From Methylobacterium organophilum (lineage in GTDB: Bacteria; Pseudomonadota; Alphaproteobacteria; Rhizobiales; Beijerinckiaceae): DNA of 64,000 nt. Positions 36,899 through 45,985 of this stretch are shown piece after piece. The stretch's first letter is position 1; the number at the start of each line of letters is the position of its first letter. The position numbers were made by a program, and so were the translations under genes. The stretch covers positions 124,001 through 188,000 of the forward strand of contig NZ_BPQV01000001.1 of assembly GCF_022179465.1 (NCBI RefSeq), in the 5' to 3' direction. The notes beneath the pieces are model-generated. The model made no database searches. It was not told where the DNA came from and saw only the letters and a list, made by a program, of their open reading frames with translations.

Positions 36899-37204
36899 TC
36901 AGCGGCGCGGGGCGAGGACCCGCCGGCCGAAGAAGCCGAGGCAGGCCCACAGGAAGGCCGCGACCGTGCGCACGGGGAAGAAGGTCGGCAGATCGTGGCC
37001 GACCGGCGCGGGCCAGGGCACGCCGAGCGCGGTGATCAGCCAGGAGGCGAGGACCGAGACGGCGAGCGCGGCGATGGCCGCGATGAAGACCTTGCCGAAC
37101 TGGTCCGCCTTCCAGCCGAGGAACAGGGCGAACCCGATCAGGATGGGGTCGAACCCGGCCAGCAGCCAGACGGAGGCGGGATAGGTCGGGACGACCGGGG
37201 GCAC
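36899..37204 (-). CDS. Small membrane protein (101 aa) downstream of gatA
   Basis: The protein has about three membrane helices (about residues 10-30, 40-62 and 78-96) and a basic C-terminus (FGRRVLAPRR). A GTG start follows the gatA stop by one base. No family recognised. Its tight spacing suggests it is co-transcribed with gatA, though a link to tRNA amidation is not implied. Confidence 0.6.
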   Translation of the reverse strand: MPPVVPTYPASVWLLAGFDPILIGFALFLGWKADQFGKVFIAAIAALAVSVLASWLITALGVPWPAPVGHDLPTFFPVRTVAAFLWACLGFFGRRVLAPRR

Positions 37205-37205
37205 G

Positions 37206-38687
37206 TCAGGCCCACCAGGCCGGCGGCAGTTGCATCCGGCCGGCGGATTCCTCGACGACCTGAGCGGCCGCGAACAGCGTCTCCTCGTCGAAGGGGCGGC
37301 CGATCAGCTGCAGGCCGAGGGGCAGCCCCTGCGCGTCGAGCCCCGCCGGCACGGAGATGCCCGGCAGGCCGGCCATGTTCACCGTCACGGTGAACACGTC
37401 GTTGAGATACATCTGCACCGGGTCCGCGCTCGCCATCTCGCCGATGCCGAAGGCGGCCGAGGGGGTGGCGGGGGTGAGGATCGCGTCGACGCCGTCGGCA
37501 TAGGCCGCCTCGAAGTCGCGCTTGATCAGGGTGCGGATCTTCTGCGCGCGCACGTAATAGGCGTCGTAATAGCCGGCCGAGAGCACGTAGGTGCCGATCA
37601 TGATGCGGCGGCGCACCTCGCGGCCGAAGCCGGCGGCGCGGGTGTTCTCGTACATGCCGACGATGTCCTTGCCCGGCACGCGCAGGCCGTAGCGGACGCC
37701 GTCGTAGCGGGCGAGGTTCGAGGAGGCTTCCGCCGGGGCGACGATGTAATAGGCGGGCAGGGCGTATTGGGTATGCGGCAGCGAGATCTCCTTGATCTGC
37801 GCGCCCGCGGCCCGCAGCCAGTCCGCGCCCTGGTCCCAGAGCTTCTGGATCTCGACGGGCATGCCCTCGACCCGGTACTCCTTCGGGATGCCGATGGTCA
37901 GGCCCTTCACGCCGCGGGTGACCGAAGCCTCGTAATCCGGCACGGGCCGGTCCACCGAGGTGGTGTCGCGGGGATCGTGGCCCGCCATGGAGGCGAGCAG
38001 GATCGCCGAATCGCGCACCGTGCGGGCGATCGGGCCGGCCTGATCGAGGGAGGAGGCGTAGGCGATGATGCCCCAGCGCGAGCAGCGCCCGTAGGTCGGC
38101 TTGATGCCGACCGTGCCGGTGAAGGCCGCGGGCTGGCGGATGGAGCCGCCGGTGTCGGTGGCCGTGGCGCCCAGGCAGAGATGCGCCGCGACCGCCGCGG
38201 CCGAGCCGCCCGAGGAGCCCCCCGGCACCAGCGGGGCCTCGGAGCCCTGGCGGCGCCAGGGCGAGACCGTCTTGCCGTAGGCGCTGGTCTCGTTGGACGA
38301 GCCCATGGCGAACTCGTCGAGGTTCAGCTTGCCGAGCATCACCGCGCCGTCCCGCCAGAGATTGGCCGAGACGGTCGATTCGTAATGCGGCTCGAACCCT
38401 TCGAGGATCTTCGAGCCGGCGGTGGTCGCCACCCCGTGGGTGCAGAACAGGTCCTTGATGCCCAGCGGCAAGCCTTCCAGCGGCCGCGCCTCGCCCTTGG
38501 CGATCTTCGCGTCGGAGGCCTCGGCCATTGCCAGGGCGCGCTCCGGCGTCTCGACGAGATAGGCGTTGAGCGCCCGCGCCTTCTCGACCGCCGCGATATG
38601 CGCCTGCGTCAGCTCGCGCGCCGAGAACGTCTTCGCCTTCAGCCCGTCGCGGGCCTCGGCCAGGGTGAGTTCGTTGAGTGCCGTCAT
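37206..38687 (-). CDS. gatA: Asp-tRNA(Asn)/Glu-tRNA(Gln) amidotransferase subunit A
   Basis: This protein has 493 residues. The amidase catalytic triad is visible: Lys78 (GIKDLF), cis-Ser158 (PGGSSGGS) and Ser182 ([11 protein letters not shown]). The signature runs [14 protein letters not shown] (about 155-168) and matches GatA. It releases ammonia from glutamine for GatB to convert misacylated Glu-tRNA(Gln) and Asp-tRNA(Asn). gatC is just upstream; gatB is not in the window. The ATG at 38687 is near the family's usual start. Confidence 0.96.
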   Translation of the reverse strand: MTALNELTLAEARDGLKAKTFSARELTQAHIAAVEKARALNAYLVETPERALAMAEASDAKIAKGEARPLEGLPLGIKDLFCTHGVATTAGSKILEGFEPHYESTVSANLWRDGAVMLGKLNLDEFAMGSSNETSAYGKTVSPWRRQGSEAPLVPGGSSGGSAAAVAAHLCLGATATDTGGSIRQPAAFTGTVGIKPTYGRCSRWGIIAYASSLDQAGPIARTVRDSAILLASMAGHDPRDTTSVDRPVPDYEASVTRGVKGLTIGIPKEYRVEGMPVEIQKLWDQGADWLRAAGAQIKEISLPHTQYALPAYYIVAPAEASSNLARYDGVRYGLRVPGKDIVGMYENTRAAGFGREVRRRIMIGTYVLSAGYYDAYYVRAQKIRTLIKRDFEAAYADGVDAILTPATPSAAFGIGEMASADPVQMYLNDVFTVTVNMAGLPGISVPAGLDAQGLPLGLQLIGRPFDEETLFAAAQVVEESAGRMQLPPAWWA

Positions 38688-38781
38688 GCCCTTAACCGTA
38701 ACGTCGCCCCGTGAGCGAGGCTGGCGCGGCGCCCGTCGGGGGGCGAGACCGCGCAGCGGCGATGCCTGGCCGCGGGATCGT

Positions 38782-39069
38782 CTACTCGACGACCTTCGGA
38801 ACCAGGAAGTAGTTGTCCTCGGTCTCGGGGGCGTTGGCCACGATGTCGGCGGCCCGGCCGCCGTCGTTCACCACGTCGGTGCGCTTCTTCATGGCCATGG
38901 GGGTGACCGAGGTCATCGGCTCGACGCCAGTCACGTCGACCGCGCCGAGCTGCTCGACGAAGGCGAGAATCGCGTTCAGCTCGCCCCGGAGCGGCTCAAC
39001 CTCTTCGTCCGTCACCGCGATGCGCGCCAGATGCGCGATGCGCCGTACCGTCTTCGCGTCGACCGACAT
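38782..39069 (-). CDS. gatC: Asp-tRNA(Asn)/Glu-tRNA(Gln) amidotransferase subunit C
   Basis: This protein has 95 residues. The GatC pattern is complete: [34 protein letters not shown] (about residues 8-41, in part) and the C-terminal [10 protein letters not shown]. It stabilises the GatAB complex. It is 94 bases ahead of gatA on the same strand, a common arrangement. Confidence 0.95.
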   Translation of the reverse strand: MSVDAKTVRRIAHLARIAVTDEEVEPLRGELNAILAFVEQLGAVDVTGVEPMTSVTPMAMKKRTDVVNDGGRAADIVANAPETEDNYFLVPKVVE

Positions 39070-39183
39070 GCCGCCCTTGAGAAGGAAAGTGCCTCGCAGG
39101 CCCGGGCCGACAATCCGGCGGGCCTCAGGGGCGGGCTATAGCAGAGCGCTTCGCGGGCCGGCAACGCCGGGCACGCGACGGCG

Positions 39184-39471
39184 TCAGGTGATGACGTGGC
39201 CCTCGACCAGGGTCGGCTCCACGGCGATGCCCGGCGGCCGGTAGCGGTCCGACAGGCGGTAGCCGAGGAACAGCACCTCCGCGGCCAGAGCCAGCATGAT
39301 GAGGTGGCGGCGCGGCATCGTCCGCCGCATCCCCGTGACCGGATCGCGCCGGCCGATCGCGACCAGGGCCTCCTCCGGCACCCGGCGCCGCCGGACCACA
39401 CCGACGACGGGTCCGAGGGGGCGGCCGGACCGGTTGCGCGGGGATTCGGGGAGGCGGGTCGCGGCGGGCAC
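39184..39471 (-). CDS. Small membrane-anchored hypothetical protein (95 aa)
   Basis: A hydrophobic helix (RHLIMLALAAEVLFLGYRL, about residues 54-72) is the only membrane segment; the N-terminal half is very Arg-rich and may be cytoplasmic. The GTG start at 39471 gives 95 residues; an internal ATG at 39330 would give 48. A CtrA-type box lies 20 bases upstream of the longer start, closer than usual for a promoter element, so the shorter form should be considered. Function unknown. Confidence 0.5.
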   Translation of the reverse strand: MPAATRLPESPRNRSGRPLGPVVGVVRRRRVPEEALVAIGRRDPVTGMRRTMPRRHLIMLALAAEVLFLGYRLSDRYRPPGIAVEPTLVEGHVIT

Positions 39472-39491
39472 GGGCGTCTCGTCGGAAATGG

Positions 39492-39507
39492 TTAAGCAAT
39501 CGTTAAC
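39492..39507. promoter_or_regulatory. Perfect CtrA-type box TTAA-N7-TTAAC
   Basis: TTAA (39492-39495) and TTAA plus C (39503-39507) are separated by exactly seven bases, the classical recognition site of the cell-cycle regulator CtrA in alphaproteobacteria. It lies between the minus-strand gene starting at 39471 and the plus-strand gene starting at 39656. Single occurrence is expected at a low rate by chance in GC-rich DNA, which makes it notable. Confidence 0.55.
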
Positions 39508-39655
39508 GCAATCCGCATGCGGACGCTCCTGCCGAGCCCCGACAACCTTCCGTTATGGTTAACGGAGCCGGGGACAACGGTGGACAAGCCGGGGCGACCC
39601 GCCCTAAGCCGCCGCCTCGGGCCGGGAGCGGCCCTTCGTCGAGCGGGCCGGTGCG

Positions 39656-40234
39656 ATGTGGGCTGACGTCTTTTCCGAATTCCGGCCGGGCCTCGTCTCC
39701 GAGCCGGACGAGATCGCCCGGGCGGAGGCCGAACTCGGCTTCGCGCTGCCCGCCTCCTACAGGAGCTTCTGCCGGGACTGCGGGGCCGGACGCATCGGCG
39801 GCCATCTGCGCCTCTACACGCCCCTGCCGATCGAGGCGGCCGATCTGGTGGTGCGGGCCGAGCTGATCGCCCACAGCATCGCGACGGCGATGGGAGAGCT
39901 GTCGGAAAGGGGCGCGGCGCCCGGTTTCGCCCTGCCCGCGGAGGCCCCGGCCGGTCTGATGGACCGGGCCTGCTTCTTCGGGGAGACCGAGGGCGGGGAT
40001 TTTGTGTTCTTCGACGTGACCCCCGGCTTCGAGGAATACGACATCTTCGTGCTCGCCGCCGATCTCGAGACGGTGCGCCATGGCGGCGCGGATCTGCGCG
40101 CCTTCCTGCGCGGCCTCCAGGGGCTCGATGTCATCGACATCCTCGGCGAGGAGGCCGCGCCCCTGCCCGCGCGCTTCCTCGGCGACGATGCGGCGGCGCT
40201 CGCCGCCCTCGGGCAGGCGGAGGGCGCGCCGTGA
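39656..40234 (+). CDS. SMI1/KNR4 (SUKH) family protein
   Basis: This protein has 192 residues. The SMI1/KNR4 pattern is seen: [26 protein letters not shown] (about residues 20-45, in part), [15 protein letters not shown] (about 107-121) and LRAFLRGL. Such proteins are often immunity partners of toxins but also occur alone; no toxin gene is nearby. It shares four bases with ruvX (GTGA), so both are translated from one message. Cytosolic. Function unassigned. Confidence 0.8.
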   Translation: MWADVFSEFRPGLVSEPDEIARAEAELGFALPASYRSFCRDCGAGRIGGHLRLYTPLPIEAADLVVRAELIAHSIATAMGELSERGAAPGFALPAEAPAGLMDRACFFGETEGGDFVFFDVTPGFEEYDIFVLAADLETVRHGGADLRAFLRGLQGLDVIDILGEEAAPLPARFLGDDAAALAALGQAEGAP

Positions 40235-40734
40235 ACCGCGAGGCGATCGCCGCCTTCGCGGCGGAGTCCCGCGCGGCCGGCCCGCGGCTGATCGGGCTCG
40301 ATCTCGGCACCAAGACGATCGGGCTCGCGCTCTGCGATGTCGGCCGGCAGATCGCCTCCCCCCTGGAGACGATCCGGCGGGTGAAGTTCACGCCGGACGC
40401 GACCCGCGTCGCCAAGCTCTGCACGGAGCACCGCGTCGGCGGTTTGGTGATCGGGCTGCCCCTCAACATGGACGGGTCGGAGGGGCCGCGCGCCCAGTCG
40501 AGCCGCGCCTTCGCCCGCAACCTCAAGCCGATCCTGCCCCTGCCGGTGCTGTTCTTCGACGAGCGGCTCTCCACGGCCGCGGTGACGCGCACGCTCCTCG
40601 AGGCCGATGCCTCCCGGGCGCGCCGGGGCGAGCTCGTGGACAAGCTCGCCGCGGCCTACATCCTGCAGGCCTGCCTCGACGTGATGCGCGGCCTCGACGA
40701 CGCCGACGCGCCGGAACTCGACTTCATCCCCTGA
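40231..40734 (+). CDS. ruvX: Putative pre-16S rRNA nuclease / Holliday junction resolvase RuvX (YqgF)
   Basis: This protein has 167 residues. The RNase H-like fold is visible: [17 protein letters not shown] (about residues 20-36), [18 protein letters not shown], and [11 protein letters not shown] (about 108-118) with the catalytic acidic residues. YqgF is known as a nuclease for 16S rRNA processing and related to RuvC. The GTG start overlaps the SMI1/KNR4 stop (GTGA). Confidence 0.92.
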   Translation: MNREAIAAFAAESRAAGPRLIGLDLGTKTIGLALCDVGRQIASPLETIRRVKFTPDATRVAKLCTEHRVGGLVIGLPLNMDGSEGPRAQSSRAFARNLKPILPLPVLFFDERLSTAAVTRTLLEADASRARRGELVDKLAAAYILQACLDVMRGLDDADAPELDFIP

Positions 40735-41054
40735 GTCGCCCCCCGGGCCCGCCGGAGCGGCGCGCGCCCCGAAAATTGCGGCGCGAAAGCCACAGCCAGG
40801 CGCCGGGACGGGCCTGCGGGAGCCCCTGGAGGCCGCCCGCGGGCAGGGGCCATACCTTCGCCACATCCCCCCGCTTCAGCCTTTGGAAACCGCGACGTTT
40901 TAAGTGCCCGTACACCGCGATGCGGAATGGTGGCCCGAAACGCGTCGGACCGTCGCCGCCGATCGACCCGAGCCTCGCCAGGCGAGCGCGAAAGGGCCGA
41001 TCGCGAGGCGCGGACCCGGGCGCGACGGGCCTCGGGCCGGAGGGGGTTCGAAGG
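40735..41054. other. Gene-free intergenic region
   Basis: I see no supported gene in these 320 bases. They are GC-rich and lack a credible start or coding bias on either strand; only the last few dozen bases before the TPR lipoprotein gene (CGAAGGATGAAG) look like a translation start region. Confidence 0.5.
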
Positions 41055-41915
41055 ATGAAGCTGATCTCGCTGCGTGCCGGCAAGACCGGGCTCTACGGAG
41101 CGCTCGCCCTCACGGCGGCGGCGCTCGGGGGCTGCGAGACCTATGGCAGCGCCGCCGCGCCGCGGCAATTCGCGGTGCTCGAATCCGACACCACGGGCGC
41201 GACCAACGTCAACATCGCCTCGCTGAGCGAGGTGATCGCCCGCAACCCGAACGATGCCGCCGCCTACGTCACCCGCGGCGCGGCCTATGCCCGTGCGGGC
41301 CAGTTCGGCGACGCCATCGGCGACTTCTCGAAGGCGATCCAGCTCGATCCGAACTCGGCCTCCGCCTACACCAACCGGGCCCTGGCCAACCGCCAGACCG
41401 GGCGCAACGACGTCGCGCTGCAGGACTTCTCCAAGGCCATCGCCAACGACCCGAACTTCGCCGCCGCCTATATCGGCCGCGCCAACCTGCTGCGCGCCCA
41501 GGGCGATCTCTCGGGCGCGATCAACGACCTCAACGTCGCGATCCGCCTCAACCCGGAATCGGCCGAGGCGTATCACGCCCGCGGCCTCGTCAAGCAGCGT
41601 CAGGGCCACGACGCCGAGGCGATCGGCGACTTCGCCGCCGCCATCGACCGCAACCCCTTCGTCGCCGCCCCCTACGCCGCCCGCGGCCAGAGCCTGATCT
41701 CCACGAACCAGTTCGACAAGGCGATCGAGGACTACAACGCGGCCCTCAACGTGAATTCGAAGGACGCCGCGTCCTGGGCCTATCGCGGCCTCGCCTACGA
41801 GAAGACGAACCGCCGCAAGGAAGCCACCGAGAGCTACCAGCAGGCCGCCCGCCTCGACCCGTCCAACCCGATCGCCAAGCAGGGCCTCGGCCGCATCCAG
41901 GGCAGCCTGTTCTAG
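41055..41915 (+). CDS. Tetratricopeptide-repeat lipoprotein
   Basis: This protein has 286 residues. The N-terminal lipobox ALTAAALGGC (Cys near residue 26) predicts lipid modification and membrane anchoring. The rest holds about six TPR units of 34 residues (for example AAAYVTRGAAYARAGQFGDAIGDFSKAIQLDPNS in part, and later AAAYIGRANLL), a protein-binding scaffold. A good RBS (GAAGGATG) precedes it. TPR lipoproteins of this kind are linked to envelope assembly or secretion, but the partner here is unknown. Confidence 0.88.
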   Translation: MKLISLRAGKTGLYGALALTAAALGGCETYGSAAAPRQFAVLESDTTGATNVNIASLSEVIARNPNDAAAYVTRGAAYARAGQFGDAIGDFSKAIQLDPNSASAYTNRALANRQTGRNDVALQDFSKAIANDPNFAAAYIGRANLLRAQGDLSGAINDLNVAIRLNPESAEAYHARGLVKQRQGHDAEAIGDFAAAIDRNPFVAAPYAARGQSLISTNQFDKAIEDYNAALNVNSKDAASWAYRGLAYEKTNRRKEATESYQQAARLDPSNPIAKQGLGRIQGSLF

Positions 41916-41925
41916 GGCGCTGAGC

Positions 41926-41959
41926 CGTCACGACAAAGGCTCGGAGCCGCGCCCGACCG
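41926..41959. repeat. Dispersed intergenic repeat, copy 1
   Basis: This stretch, ten bases beyond the TPR lipoprotein stop, matches 43979-44012 in about 27 of 34 positions, sharing CGTCACGAC, AAGGC and GGAGCCGC. Both copies sit in intergenic DNA immediately after genes, as palindromic intergenic repeats do in Hyphomicrobiales. Confidence 0.5.
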
Positions 41960-42101
41960 CCTTCGGAGCCCTTCGCGAGGCGTCCGGCACGCGGTGCCGG
42001 GCGCCTTCGTCATCGGCCGCACCCCCCTGAACCTTGCGCGCGCGCACCGCACCTCCTACGCAGCGGGAAAGCCCGAACGGGCGCTCAGGGAGGGTTCTCG
42101 G

Positions 42102-43034
42102 ATGCGTGTTCTCGTCGTCGGAGCCGGTGCGACCGGCGGGTATTTCGGAGCCCGGCTCGCCGAGATCGGGCGGGACGTGACCTTCCTCGTGCGTCCGGCC
42201 CGGGCCCAGAGGCTCGCGGAGGCCGGCCTCAAGGTGCTGAGCCCGGTGGGCGACGCGCAGATCGCGTCCCCGCGGACCGTGACCGCGGACACGATCCCCG
42301 GCCCGTTCGACCTCGTGCTCCTGAGCTGCAAGGCCTACGATCTCGACACCGCCCTGCGCGACGTCGCCCCCGCGGTCGGGCCGCAGACGACCGTGCTGCC
42401 GATCCTGAACGGCCTGTCCCATCTCGACGCCCTCGACGCCGCCTTCGGCGCGGAGACGGTGCTCGGCGGCAGCTGCGCCATCGTCGCCACGCTCACCAAG
42501 GCCGGCGAGATCCGGCAGATGAGCGAGCTGCACAGCCTGACCTACGGCGAGCGCGACGGCAGCCGCAGCGCGCGCGTCACGGCGATCGAGGCGCTGATGG
42601 AGGGGGTGCGCTTCCAGGCCCGCGCCAGCGACAAGGTGCTCCTGGAGATGTGGGAGAAGTGGGTCTTCCTGGCGACGCTCGCCGGGGCCACCACCCTGAT
42701 GCGGGCGGCGATCGGCGACATCGTCGCAGCGCCGGAGGGCCTGCCCTTCGTCGAGGCGCTGCTGGAGGAATGCCGCGCGGTCGCGCAGGCCGCGGGCTAT
42801 CCGCAGCGCGAGAAGGTCTACGAGGGCGCGCGGAAGATGCTGACGGCGGAGAAATCCGCCATGACCGCCTCGATGCTGCGCGACATCGAGAACGGCGCGC
42901 GCATCGAGGGCGACCACATCGTCGGCGACCTGATCGCCCGCGGGCGCGCCTTCGGCGTGGAGACGCCGCTGCTCGCGCGCGTCTTCACCCATCTCAAGGC
43001 CTACGAGAACCGCCGCGCCCGCGAGACCGCGTGA
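42102..43034 (+). CDS. 2-dehydropantoate 2-reductase family protein
   Basis: This protein has 310 residues. It has the NADPH-binding RVLVVGAGATGGYFGARLAE (about residues 2-21) and the ApbA/PanE catalytic Lys-type segment EMWEKWVFLATLAG (about 184-197), plus a helical C-terminal half. It would reduce ketopantoate to pantoate for CoA synthesis, or act on another 2-oxo acid; paralogues are common in these genomes. The ATG at 42102 starts at the Rossmann fold; the longer reading from 41994 adds 36 residues unlike the family. Confidence 0.82.
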   Translation: MRVLVVGAGATGGYFGARLAEIGRDVTFLVRPARAQRLAEAGLKVLSPVGDAQIASPRTVTADTIPGPFDLVLLSCKAYDLDTALRDVAPAVGPQTTVLPILNGLSHLDALDAAFGAETVLGGSCAIVATLTKAGEIRQMSELHSLTYGERDGSRSARVTAIEALMEGVRFQARASDKVLLEMWEKWVFLATLAGATTLMRAAIGDIVAAPEGLPFVEALLEECRAVAQAAGYPQREKVYEGARKMLTAEKSAMTASMLRDIENGARIEGDHIVGDLIARGRAFGVETPLLARVFTHLKAYENRRARETA

Positions 43035-43065
43035 GCGCGGGCGTTCCGATGAGGCTCGTCGCCAC

Positions 43066-43245
43066 TCAGTAGCCCTGCTGCGGCGGCGGGGGCGGCGGGT
43101 TGCCGTATTCGAGCTGGGTCTTGGCGTCGTAGGGGCGGCGCGGCGGCGGCACCGGATCGGCCACCGGCGCGGCGGGGGCGGAGGCGCAGGCGGCGACGGT
43201 GAGGGTCAGCAGGCCGGCGGCGCAGAGCTTGAGGCGGTTCGTCAT
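43066..43245 (-). CDS. Small lipoprotein (59 aa)
   Basis: The signal ends in a lipobox (LLTLTVAAC, Cys near residue 19), then comes a short Pro/Ala-rich mature part ending YGNPPPPPPQQGY. The ATG at 43245 is supported by GAGGAG just upstream; the longer frame from 43302 is not needed. No family recognised. Small proline-rich lipoproteins of this kind are common in alphaproteobacteria. Confidence 0.6.
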   Translation of the reverse strand: MTNRLKLCAAGLLTLTVAACASAPAAPVADPVPPPRRPYDAKTQLEYGNPPPPPPQQGY

Positions 43246-43527
43246 GGGGCTCCTCGGCGCCGCGCGGATAGGGTGCGGCGTGGTGCCTTGTTCGGCCGGC
43301 AAGCGGCCGGAAGCTTGACCGCACCATGACGCCCCACGGGCCGAAGCGTGGCCATCTCGCGGCGCGGTTAACGGGACGTGCCGCCCATCGGCGGGCGGTT
43401 CTCAACACAGGACAAGGAATTTCCACCTCGCCCCGCAACGAACGGCAGGCCTTCGGGTTGCCCCGTCGCCATGTCCCTCCCCGGGCGGAGCCGGCTGCCG
43501 CCCCCCCGCTCCTGAGGATTCCCGCGC

Positions 43528-43926
43528 GTGATCTTTCCCATCACCACCGCGTTCTACGCCGGCCTTCTCGGCCTGATCCATGTCGGCCTGACCGGCTGGG
43601 TGATCGGCGGCCGGCTCTCCACCAACACCCTGTTCGGCGACGGCAACGACAACAGCCTGTTCAAGCGCATCCGCTCGCAGGGCAACTTCACCGAGAACGT
43701 GCCGCTGGCCCTCGTGCTGATTGGCCTGCTCGAAGCCGCCGGTGGCGGGCATACCCTGGTCCAGACCCTGCTGATCGTCCTCGTGATCGCGCGGATCCTG
43801 CACCCGATCGGGATGTTCGCGCCGAAGAACTCGCCCCGCCAGTTCGCCTGCCGCGGCGGCGGCATCCTCGTCACCCTCGGCGTGATCGCCGTCGCCGCGA
43901 TCGCGCTGCTGATCAGGACCGCCTGA
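43528..43926 (+). CDS. MAPEG family membrane protein
   Basis: This protein has 132 residues and about four membrane helices (near residues 4-25, 55-75, 77-93 and 108-130). The MAPEG motif is seen in the second part (RSQGNFTENVPLALVLIGLLE in part, and ARILHPIGMF). MAPEG enzymes act as glutathione-dependent transferases or peroxidases in membranes, but bacterial members are mostly uncharacterised. A GTG start follows GAGGA at a good distance. Confidence 0.85.
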   Translation: MIFPITTAFYAGLLGLIHVGLTGWVIGGRLSTNTLFGDGNDNSLFKRIRSQGNFTENVPLALVLIGLLEAAGGGHTLVQTLLIVLVIARILHPIGMFAPKNSPRQFACRGGGILVTLGVIAVAAIALLIRTA

Positions 43927-43936
43927 GCGCCGAGAA

Positions 43937-44033
43937 CGCTCTGCGCCGAAGGGGACACCGGTTCGGCGTGAGAGCGCGCGTCACGACGAAGGCGTGGAGC
44001 CGCTCCCGGTGGCAATGCGATCGGAAGCGGCTC
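43937..44033. repeat. Double-hairpin intergenic repeat, copy 2
   Basis: Two adjacent palindromes lie between convergent genes. The first has CGCTCT (43937-43942) plus CGCCGAA (43944-43950) pairing with TTCGGCG (43962-43968) plus AGAGCG (43971-43976). The second has GAGCCGCTCCCG (43997-44008) pairing with CGGAAGCGGCTC (44022-44033), one mismatch. It includes the copy of the 34-base repeat seen at 41926-41959. It may act as a bidirectional terminator and is typical of dispersed palindromic elements. Confidence 0.6.
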
Positions 44034-45790
44034 TAAGGGTTCACCCGCACCCCGAGCAGGACCGTGTCCGCCTGGTAGCTCGAGGCGGCCGCCGTGCTCG
44101 TCAGTTCCTGGTGGATGTAGCTGCCGCGCAGGGTCAGCCAGCGATTGAAGCGGTAATCGAGCCGGGCGGTGGCGGAGAAGCCGCGCTCGCGGATGCTCAC
44201 CCCCTGATAGTCGTTGGCGATGTAGGCGCCGCCGAGCGTGATCGAGAGGTTGCGCAGGAGGTCGTGCTGCACCTCCAGGGTGGCCACGTTGGTGGCGACG
44301 CCGCTCGCCCCGGCCACCGAGGTCTCGATGACGCCGGTCTGCTGGTTGAAGCGGACCGTGGTGAGCGGGCTGACGGACCAGATCAACGCGGCGTTGATCA
44401 GCGGCGAGGAGATGGCGCGCAGGCGGGCATCGACATAGTCGCGCCGCTGCAGGCCGCCGGAGACTTCGCCGGTGATGAACCGGGTGAGCGCGAAGCTGGC
44501 GCCGCCGGTGAGCGCCACCCCGTCCGAGTCGCGGCGGAAACCCTGCTGGTCCACCGGCGTGTCGTAGACGCGGGTGTCGACGATGGTCTCGACGAAGGGC
44601 GTGATCGCCGGGGAGACCTCGTAGCCGATCCGCAGGCGCAGGCCGTACTGGTTGGTGTCGCGGTCGCTCTGGATCAGCGGTGCGCCGCTCGCAAGCCGCG
44701 CATCCTCGAAGATCTGGCGGTCGATCGAGCCGCGCAGCGTGACCTGCAGGCGGTTGAAATTCTCGGTGACGCCGACGGTGCCGCCATAGGTGGCGTAGAT
44801 CGGCCGGCTCGTCGCCTGGCTGCCGACCTCCGGGCTGCCGAGACGCAGGGTGTCGAGGAGGAAGCGCGTCTCCACGTCGATGCGGGTGTCGCGGTTCATA
44901 TCGACCCGCAGCCGCGTGGTGCCCGCGGCATTGGGCCGGCTCGAGGCCTCGTTGTCGGGATATTCGAGATAGCCCCCGCGCAGCTCGCCCTCGAGGGCGC
45001 TCGACGACCAGTCCGAGCGGAAGACGACCTCGCCCTCGCTGCGCAGCACCAGGGAGGGTTTGGCGAGGTTCCCGCCGATCTGGTCCGGGTTCGAATCGTA
45101 GCCGATGCTCTGGGTGAAGGCCGGCAGCACCGTGAAGGTGCCGAGCTTGATCCCGAGGGGGGCATAGGCCTGGTCGGCGGCGATCGGCCGGCGCAGGGCC
45201 GTGCCGAGCAGGATGCCGGTGGGGTTGAGCAGGCCGAGCACGGGGATCGGCGTCGGCAGGGGCACGCCGGAGACGGCGGGCTGGATCACCGGCGTCAGGC
45301 GCAGATCCGTCGTGAAATCCTGGATACGGCCCCGCGTGAGCTGGCGCGTCGGCAGGCCGATCCGGCGGGGCGGGGCCGCGCGCAGGCGCAGCAGGCTGGG
45401 CCGCGCGGCATTCGGCGCGTTGGCGACCGAAGAGATCGCGCTGCCGCCCGAGCGGAAGCGGGGCAGCCGCGACAGGCCCTCGCCGCCCCCGGAGACGCCG
45501 ACGCCGGCCTCGCCCCCGCCCGCGCTTCCGGCAGACGGGTTCACGCCGCGCAGGCTCGGCAGGTCGTCCGCGCCCGGCTGCGCGAACAGGCGGTTCTGGC
45601 GCTTGGGGGAGAACAGGTCCGCGCCCGCGGCGTCGGGGGCCTCCTGGGCGAGGGCCGGCCCGACGAGGAGTCCGGCGGCGAGGGCGAGCGCCACGGCCAC
45701 GGTCCGCGCCGGCGCGCGGGCCGTCCGGGCTGTCTCTGCGATCGGCCGCGGGCGCTTCACGGGCTTGGGGGCTTTCCGCCATCCGGGCAA
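44033..45790 (-). CDS. Outer-membrane beta-barrel protein
   Basis: This protein has 585 residues. A long basic N-terminus leads to a signal (TVAVALALAAGLLVGPALA, cleavage after AQ-A near residue 50). The second half (about 230-585) is made of alternating amphipathic strands with aromatic ends, as in porin-like barrels of the BBP2 type. Residues 60-180 are low-complexity and probably periplasmic. The C-terminus ends LLGVRVNP rather than the usual Phe, which is atypical. It is divergent from the kpsF-type gene, whose pathway makes lipopolysaccharide precursors. Role unknown. Confidence 0.75.
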   Translation of the reverse strand: MPGWRKAPKPVKRPRPIAETARTARAPARTVAVALALAAGLLVGPALAQEAPDAAGADLFSPKRQNRLFAQPGADDLPSLRGVNPSAGSAGGGEAGVGVSGGGEGLSRLPRFRSGGSAISSVANAPNAARPSLLRLRAAPPRRIGLPTRQLTRGRIQDFTTDLRLTPVIQPAVSGVPLPTPIPVLGLLNPTGILLGTALRRPIAADQAYAPLGIKLGTFTVLPAFTQSIGYDSNPDQIGGNLAKPSLVLRSEGEVVFRSDWSSSALEGELRGGYLEYPDNEASSRPNAAGTTRLRVDMNRDTRIDVETRFLLDTLRLGSPEVGSQATSRPIYATYGGTVGVTENFNRLQVTLRGSIDRQIFEDARLASGAPLIQSDRDTNQYGLRLRIGYEVSPAITPFVETIVDTRVYDTPVDQQGFRRDSDGVALTGGASFALTRFITGEVSGGLQRRDYVDARLRAISSPLINAALIWSVSPLTTVRFNQQTGVIETSVAGASGVATNVATLEVQHDLLRNLSITLGGAYIANDYQGVSIRERGFSATARLDYRFNRWLTLRGSYIHQELTSTAAASSYQADTVLLGVRVNP

Positions 45791-45823
45791 GAGTCGCCCG
45801 GCATCGCCCCCGGGCAGGCATGG

Positions 45824-45852
45824 TTAACCGGGCTACACCGGACGTGGTTAAC
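45824..45852. promoter_or_regulatory. Two GTTAAC half-sites in the OMP/kpsF divergent region
   Basis: TTAAC occurs at 45824-45828 and 45848-45852, each within GGTTAAC. The spacing of 24 bases does not fit a full CtrA site (seven bases between halves), so these are only half-sites. They lie between the divergent outer-membrane and isomerase genes, in a part of the sequence that is richer in A+T. Confidence 0.2.
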
Positions 45853-45985
45853 GGGCGGTCAACCAGCGGCCCCTATTCAGGAAGGGCCTCGGGCGGAGCC
45901 ATGAGGCGACCACAATCCGGCGCGATGGCGGGACGCATCACAGACCACCGTCGCGCTCCGAGCGACCCGAGAGAGCACATCCGGC

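Noticed and set aside
45061-45120. tRNA-like GGGTTCGAATC stretch
   Set aside because: No cloverleaf partners on either side; it lies inside the outer-membrane protein gene and is coding sequence.
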